Source: Methylococcaceae bacterium NSP1-2 (GTDB lineage Bacteria; Pseudomonadota; Gammaproteobacteria; Methylococcales; Methylomonadaceae). From it: a stretch of 10,503 bases of DNA. Of the stretch, positions 6,660-10,503 are shown one piece after another. Position 1 is the stretch's first letter; each line of letters starts with the position of its first letter. Position numbers and translations under genes: made by a program. Where the stretch lies: contig NQJH01000024.1 of NCBI GenBank assembly GCA_002256685.1, positions 1-10,503 on the forward strand, written 5' to 3'. The notes below the pieces were generated by a model. It was not told the DNA's origin and did no database searches. It was given only the letters and a program-made list of their open reading frames with translations.

Positions 6660-6962
6660 ATGAAAATATTAATAATGCTGTTACTGGTATCCATGTCGTC
6701 AGTAGTGATGGCGAATGGTTATTACGAGCTATCAGCGGCAGAGCAGTGGCAAGATTATCCAAAAAGTAATTCTTATTCAGATACACGCTATCGGATACAG
6801 TACACGCCCGCGCAGATACAAGGTTTTGTAGACCAACGGAATGCTGAGATTGCTAAGCGAAATCAGGCTGAGCTGGAAAAAAAGATCGCACACTACAATG
6901 AGATGCAGCAATACTATGCGGCTCAAAGAGCATCGCTACAATTTATCGGCGAGTTAGAGTGA
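6660..6962 (+). CDS. Small secreted protein, second of a tandem pair
   Basis: This is a 100-residue paralogue of the preceding gene, with no named family that I recognise. The signal peptide MKILIMLLLVSMSSVVMA shares 11 of 18 residues with its neighbour, and cleavage is expected after Ala18. The mature part (about 82 residues, no cysteine) starts NGYYELSAAEQW. It carries eight extra residues before YTPAQ (48-52), then a charged helix with KRNQAELEKK and a final QFIGELE. In the DNA, TACACGCCCGC (6484 and 6801) and CGAAATCAGG (6541 and 6858) occur in both copies with identical 57-base spacing. The C-terminal parts have therefore diverged without indels. The two genes arose by tandem duplication and both keep intact frames and good ribosome sites, so both are probably in use. 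The PhoP-like gene begins 145 bases further on in the same direction. Confidence 0.75.
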   Translation: MKILIMLLLVSMSSVVMANGYYELSAAEQWQDYPKSNSYSDTRYRIQYTPAQIQGFVDQRNAEIAKRNQAELEKKIAHYNEMQQYYAAQRASLQFIGELE

Positions 6963-7107
6963 AAGTAATATGAAAGGCATCAGTGGCGGGATGACCAAGA
7001 AATGGAAATAAAATATAAATGGTAGGCATGGATGCGGAGCAATTACCCAGAAAGAAATTATGTTTCTGAATGTCCCAGACCTCATTATTAAAGCACACGG
7101 AATCATC

Positions 7108-7785
7108 ATGCGTATCCTCATCGTCGAAGACGAAAAACTAATTTGTGAACAACTACGCCGCTACTTTGTGGACAAAGGTTTTGCGGTTGATGTGGCACAT
7201 ACTGCAACGGACGGTGAATATATGGGTAAGGAATACCCGATTGATGCTGCTATTGTGGATTTAGGCTTGCCTGATTTTTCAGGTATCGAACTCATTAAGC
7301 ATTTGCGCCAACACAAAGTCACCGTGCCTATTTTAATTCTCACTGCCAGCCGTATTAGTTGGCAGGAAAAAGTAGAAGGTTTGGATGCGGGCGCGGATGA
7401 TTATGTCACCAAACCCTTTGAATACGCGGAATTACTGGCGCGTATTAATGCGCTGATACGCCGCTCAGTCGGCTTAGCGCACCCTGTATTGACGTATCGT
7501 GATATAACCATTAACACCGTGGCGCAAGAAGTATTTGTTGCGGGTGTAAAAATAGAACTCACTGCCTATGAATACAAGGTGCTGGAATATTTACTGTTTC
7601 ACAAAGGCAAATGGATTTCCAAAACCACCTTAGCGGCGCATATTTATGATGAAGAATTTGACCGTGATAGCAATGTGATTGAGGTGTTTATCGGTCGATT
7701 AAGAAAAAAAATTGACCCAGAAGGTAACCGAAAACCCATCGCCACCTCACGCAATCGTGGTTATTGCATTCTTGCGGATGCCTAA
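7108..7785 (+). CDS. phoP: PhoP-type OmpR-family response regulator
   Basis: This is a DNA-binding two-component regulator of 225 aa. The receiver domain (1-118) has the acidic pair Glu8-Asp9, phospho-acceptor Asp51 (IVDLGLPDFSG), Thr79 and Lys102 (YVTKPF). The winged-helix domain (about 125-225) ends GRLRKKIDPEGN...SRNRGYCI. SWQEKVEGLDAGADDYVTKPF is close to E. coli PhoP (SWQDKVEVLSAGADDYVTKPF), with one extra residue just before it. I place the start at ATG 7108 because MRILIVEDE is the usual OmpR-family N-terminus; the in-frame ATG at 7060 would add 16 residues. The ribosome site is weak (CGGA seven bases upstream). The kinase gene starts two bases after the stop. PhoP in enterobacteria answers low Mg, acid and antimicrobial peptides; the signal here is unknown. 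No clear PhoP box (GTTTA-N5-GTTTA) is visible upstream. Confidence 0.88.
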   Translation: MRILIVEDEKLICEQLRRYFVDKGFAVDVAHTATDGEYMGKEYPIDAAIVDLGLPDFSGIELIKHLRQHKVTVPILILTASRISWQEKVEGLDAGADDYVTKPFEYAELLARINALIRRSVGLAHPVLTYRDITINTVAQEVFVAGVKIELTAYEYKVLEYLLFHKGKWISKTTLAAHIYDEEFDRDSNVIEVFIGRLRKKIDPEGNRKPIATSRNRGYCILADA

Positions 7786-7787
7786 AC

Positions 7788-9155
7788 ATGTTTCCAAAAT
7801 CCATCACCTTACGGCTATTTCTGTCTGAATGTTTAGTACTAATTGCCTTCTTCGCACTGGTGGTGCTGACCTTTGATTATGTTGTTGTTGAAGGCTTAGC
7901 CAAAGATAGATTACAAGACTTTATGATGAGTCTTGAAAAAGACACGCAAGAAACCGTTGCCAAATCGAATAATGCCAATAAATTCAAAATGCCCGAATTT
8001 TACAGAGAAGGGCGTTTTGGCGATGCGAATGCTGATTTATATGGTTTTATTATTCATGACAATAAAGAAATTTGGTATTCGCCTTCGGTTGCTGGAAAAG
8101 ACCAGCGGCAAGTTAAACCACCTAATGATCTGAGCGTTAATGAGTCATTATTTCTGAAAGACATCACCAATAAAACCAAGCCACGTTATGTATTGTATAA
8201 ACGTGTCAGCCTAAAAAATGCCGATAATCAAGAGGGCGATTATCTTTTAACCGTGAGCGAAGGTGATTTATTTGCCAGTACGCAACTTAAAAAACTCAAC
8301 GAATCCTTAAAAGAATCGATGACGGTGTTGGGGTTAGCCTTGTTAGTAATTCGGTTTTTAGTATTGCGCTCAGGCTTAAAACCGTTACGCAGTATCGTCG
8401 TTGACTTAGCCGCGATTGATGAAGGTAAAAAAGAGCTCTTAAACGGGCAGTATCCCACCGAATTACAAGGCATTGTCAGCAATTTGAATGCGTTTATTAG
8501 TCATGAACGTGTGCGCTTAGAACGCCATCGTAATAATCTAGCCGATTTAGCCCACAGTTTAAAAACTCCCTTAGCTATTCTACGCGGCTGTACCGAAAAT
8601 TTTGCCGATCACAAAGCCACGGTGAATGAGCAAATTACGCGGATGGATGACATTATCACCTATCAATTACAACGCGCCTCCGCGAAAGTTGAACACACGG
8701 TAATTAAGCATATTGATGTCTGCACTGTCATTGAAAAAATCCATACTTCACTCAGTAAAGTGTATTTGGATAAAGCCATTCAGTTTGACATTAGCGTTCC
8801 TGAACATTGCTTTATTTATTGTGAAGAAGGCGATTTGTATGAAATTGTCGGTAATCTAATGGATAACGCTTGTAAATGGTGTCATCAACGTGTCAAAGTC
8901 AGCATTGAACTGAGTCCGCGCAAAGACCGCCGCAACTATTCGCTGTTATTACACATTGAAGATGATGGTGTGGGTATTCCGGTCGGCAAATTTAATCAAA
9001 TTTTAAAACGTGGCACGCGCGTAGATGAAAATATTCATGGGCATGGCATTGGTGTCAGCGTAGTCAATGAAATCATTAAAATGCTAGGCGGTAAATTAGA
9101 CGGCGGTAGAAGCGCGGCGTTAGGCGGTATGCACTGGCGGATTTATTTGCCGTAA
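7788..9155 (+). CDS. phoQ: PhoQ-type sensor histidine kinase
   Basis: This is the inner-membrane sensor kinase partnered with the preceding regulator, 455 aa. TM1 is at about 10-33, a periplasmic sensor domain of about 140 residues at 35-176, and TM2 at about 177-194. A HAMP-like linker is at 195-247. The H box is LADLAHSLKTPLAIL with phospho-acceptor His256, the N box is GNLMDNACKWC (355-365, Asn356 and Asn360), G1 is DDGVGI (392-397) and G2 is HGHGIGV (418-424). HSLKTPLA, LDNACKYC-like and NKVY-like segments match E. coli PhoQ specifically. The ATG at 7788 follows the phoP stop by two bases, implying translational coupling; a TTG at 7764 would overlap phoP and adds nothing typical. Unlike enterobacterial PhoQ, the periplasmic domain has no run of acidic residues (EDDDDAE in E. 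coli), so the ligand may differ. A palindrome follows the stop. Confidence 0.88.
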   Translation: MFPKSITLRLFLSECLVLIAFFALVVLTFDYVVVEGLAKDRLQDFMMSLEKDTQETVAKSNNANKFKMPEFYREGRFGDANADLYGFIIHDNKEIWYSPSVAGKDQRQVKPPNDLSVNESLFLKDITNKTKPRYVLYKRVSLKNADNQEGDYLLTVSEGDLFASTQLKKLNESLKESMTVLGLALLVIRFLVLRSGLKPLRSIVVDLAAIDEGKKELLNGQYPTELQGIVSNLNAFISHERVRLERHRNNLADLAHSLKTPLAILRGCTENFADHKATVNEQITRMDDIITYQLQRASAKVEHTVIKHIDVCTVIEKIHTSLSKVYLDKAIQFDISVPEHCFIYCEEGDLYEIVGNLMDNACKWCHQRVKVSIELSPRKDRRNYSLLLHIEDDGVGIPVGKFNQILKRGTRVDENIHGHGIGVSVVNEIIKMLGGKLDGGRSAALGGMHWRIYLP

Positions 9156-9163
9156 TGAATGAA

Positions 9164-9190
9164 TAGGGATGCGAATAAATTCGCACCTAC
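9164..9190. terminator. Palindromic bidirectional terminator between kinase and bioA, GTAG-type
   Basis: TGCGAAT (9170-9176) pairs perfectly with ATTCGCA (9179-9185) around AA. With one bulged A the stem extends through GG/CC. It fills nearly all of the 35-base gap between two converging genes, so it probably ends both transcripts. Read on the minus strand it starts GTAGGTGCGAATTTATTCGC, so it also carries a 5' GTAG like the palindromes at 451-478 and 3397-3426. Confidence 0.6.
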
Positions 9191-10503
9191 TTAATCCTTA
9201 ACTGCATACGCTATACCTTGCCACGCCACCTCAGCGAGTAACAATAACTCCTGTTCAGTGATGATATAAGGCGGCATAAAATAAATAACATTACCTAGCG
9301 GGCGCAGTAACACACCTTTAGACAGTGCGTATTGATAAACTTTAACGCCACGACGTTGTTGCCACGGATACGGTTCGCGGGTGTGTTTATTTTTGACCAT
9401 TTCAATCGCCAGTATCATGCCTGTTTGCCGTACTTCGGCAACGTGGGGGTGGTCATTAAAACGCGCGGCAACCTTCGCCATTATGTTTGCTAAGGCGTGA
9501 TTTTTTTCGATAATGCCTTGTTGCTGAAAAATATCAATGGTTGCCAGTCCCGCTCGACACGCTAACGCATTCCCCGTGTAACTGTGCGAATGTAAAAAGG
9601 CTTTCAACTTCGTGTAATCATCATAAAACGCTTCGTACACTTGTTGAGTGGTTAACACAGCGGACAATGGCAAATAACCGCCTGTTAAGCCTTTGGATAA
9701 ACACATAAAATCAGGGCTGATTATTGCTTGTTCACAAGCAAATAAAGTACCAGTGCGACCAAAACCAACAGCGATTTCATCGGCGATTAAATGCACTTGG
9801 TATTTATCACAAGCGGCGCGTAATAAGGTTAAATACACAGGATCATACATCCGCATATTGCCCGCACATTGCACTAACGGCTCAATAATCACCGCACACA
9901 CCGTGTCTGCGTGTTGTTGTAGTGTTTGTTCCATGAAGGCAAACTGGCGCGTGGAATACTCTGCCCACGATTCACCTGCTTCACGCGTATAACAATCGGG
10001 GCTAGGGACGCTGATAACATCCATCAGTAATGGCGCGTAAGTTTCTTTGTACAGCGGCACATTACCGACCGCTAACGCGCCTAAGGTTTCGCCGTGATAA
10101 CTGTTTTCTAGGGTAATAAATTTAGTTTTGGCGACTTTGCCGTGATTGCGCCAATAGTGAAAACTCATTTTTAACGCGACTTCCACCGCCGCTGAGCCGT
10201 TGTCAGCAAAAAAACAGCGGGTTAAACCGATGGGAGTAATTTCAACCAATTTTTCCGCTAATTTAATGGCGGATTCATGCGTGAATCCGGCGAAAATTAC
10301 TTGTTCTAAATTATCGAGTTGATCTTTTAGCGCGGCATTAATCGCAGGATTGGCATGACCAAATAAATTGACCCACCATGAACTAATCGCATCGAGATAA
10401 CGATTGCCATCAAAATCTTCCAGCCAAACGCCTTGGGCTTTTTTAATGGGAATCATCGGCAAAGTTTCATGATCGTGCATTTGGGTACACGGATGCCACA
10501 AAA
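9191..10503 (-). CDS. bioA: Adenosylmethionine-8-amino-7-oxononanoate aminotransferase, N-terminus cut by window edge
   Basis: This PLP enzyme of biotin synthesis transfers the amino group of S-adenosylmethionine to KAPA, forming DAPA. About 437 codons are visible, ending at TAA (9193-9191). The frame runs off the right edge: the codon before WHPCTQM is TTG, most likely an internal Leu, since homologues carry a few more residues before this motif. Counting that codon as 1, the visible motifs are SSWW (40-43, substrate pocket), DNGSAAVE (100-107, PLP phosphate), SYHG (134-137, cofactor stacking Tyr135), DEIAVGFGRTG (241-251, with Asp241 contacting the pyridine nitrogen), Lys270 in LSKGLTGG (Schiff base) and RPLGNVIYFMPPY (400-412). 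The combination of WHP(C/Y)T, SSWW and the Arg in RPLG is characteristic of BioA rather than other class III aminotransferases. No other biotin gene is in view. It converges on the kinase gene. Confidence 0.93.
   Translation of the reverse strand, partial: LWHPCTQMHDHETLPMIPIKKAQGVWLEDFDGNRYLDAISSWWVNLFGHANPAINAALKDQLDNLEQVIFAGFTHESAIKLAEKLVEITPIGLTRCFFADNGSAAVEVALKMSFHYWRNHGKVAKTKFITLENSYHGETLGALAVGNVPLYKETYAPLLMDVISVPSPDCYTREAGESWAEYSTRQFAFMEQTLQQHADTVCAVIIEPLVQCAGNMRMYDPVYLTLLRAACDKYQVHLIADEIAVGFGRTGTLFACEQAIISPDFMCLSKGLTGGYLPLSAVLTTQQVYEAFYDDYTKLKAFLHSHSYTGNALACRAGLATIDIFQQQGIIEKNHALANIMAKVAARFNDHPHVAEVRQTGMILAIEMVKNKHTREPYPWQQRRGVKVYQYALSKGVLLRPLGNVIYFMPPYIITEQELLLLAEVAWQGIAYAVKD

Noticed and set aside
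6970..7011. A 13-codon frame (MKGISGGMTKKWK) after the second secreted gene, considered as the remnant of a third copy
   Set aside because: It shares no signal peptide or YTPAQ segment with the pair and has a weak ribosome site.
7070..7086. Possible PhoP box (GTTTC-N5-GTCCC) before the response regulator
   Set aside because: Only the first half resembles GTTTA; the second half matches at two of five positions.
9693..9992. A 99-codon open frame on the plus strand opposite bioA
   Set aside because: It lies fully inside a clearly conserved bioA frame and its translation shows no domain or signal.

Overview
The window looks like chromosomal core genome of a gammaproteobacterium of moderate to low GC. 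The closest family-level matches I recognise point to the gammaproteobacteria (an RNase E with the E. coli-type catalytic half, a PhoP/PhoQ-type pair, and the rluC-HAD-sppA order seen in Pseudomonas). A Thiotrichales or Beggiatoa-like source is my guess only. No phage, plasmid, insertion sequence, CRISPR array, tRNA or rRNA is visible.

Layout: (1) 1-446, the 3' end of dnaE (replicative DNA polymerase III alpha subunit), reading right. (2) A palindromic terminator at about 451-475 separates it from convergent rne (486-2876, minus), which encodes RNase E. (3) A long divergent spacer (2877-3634) holds the rne leader, a GTAG-type REP-like palindrome, short direct repeats and a CRP-like site. (4) A rightward operon follows: rluC (23S rRNA pseudouridine synthase), a HAD phosphatase overlapping it by 17 bp, and a short-form SppA membrane peptidase, closed by a perfect 12-bp hairpin at 6208-6235. 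(5) Two small secreted paralogues (6367-6639 and 6660-6962) form a tandem duplication. They lie directly upstream of a PhoP-type response regulator (7108-7785) and a PhoQ-type sensor kinase (7788-9155). (6) A palindrome at 9164-9190 separates the kinase from convergent bioA (9191 to the right edge, minus), a biotin synthesis aminotransferase whose N-terminus is cut by the window end.

How the parts relate: rne and rluC both act on RNA and are divergent neighbours here as in E. coli, so the spacer probably carries the autoregulatory leader of rne. The two secreted proteins carry a YTPAQ motif followed by a charged helix. That recalls the LTxxQ motif of CpxP/Spy periplasmic proteins, and together with their position before a two-component pair it suggests, as inference, an envelope-stress or sensor-accessory role. 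This is the only part of the window that seems little described; the rest is ordinary housekeeping sequence.
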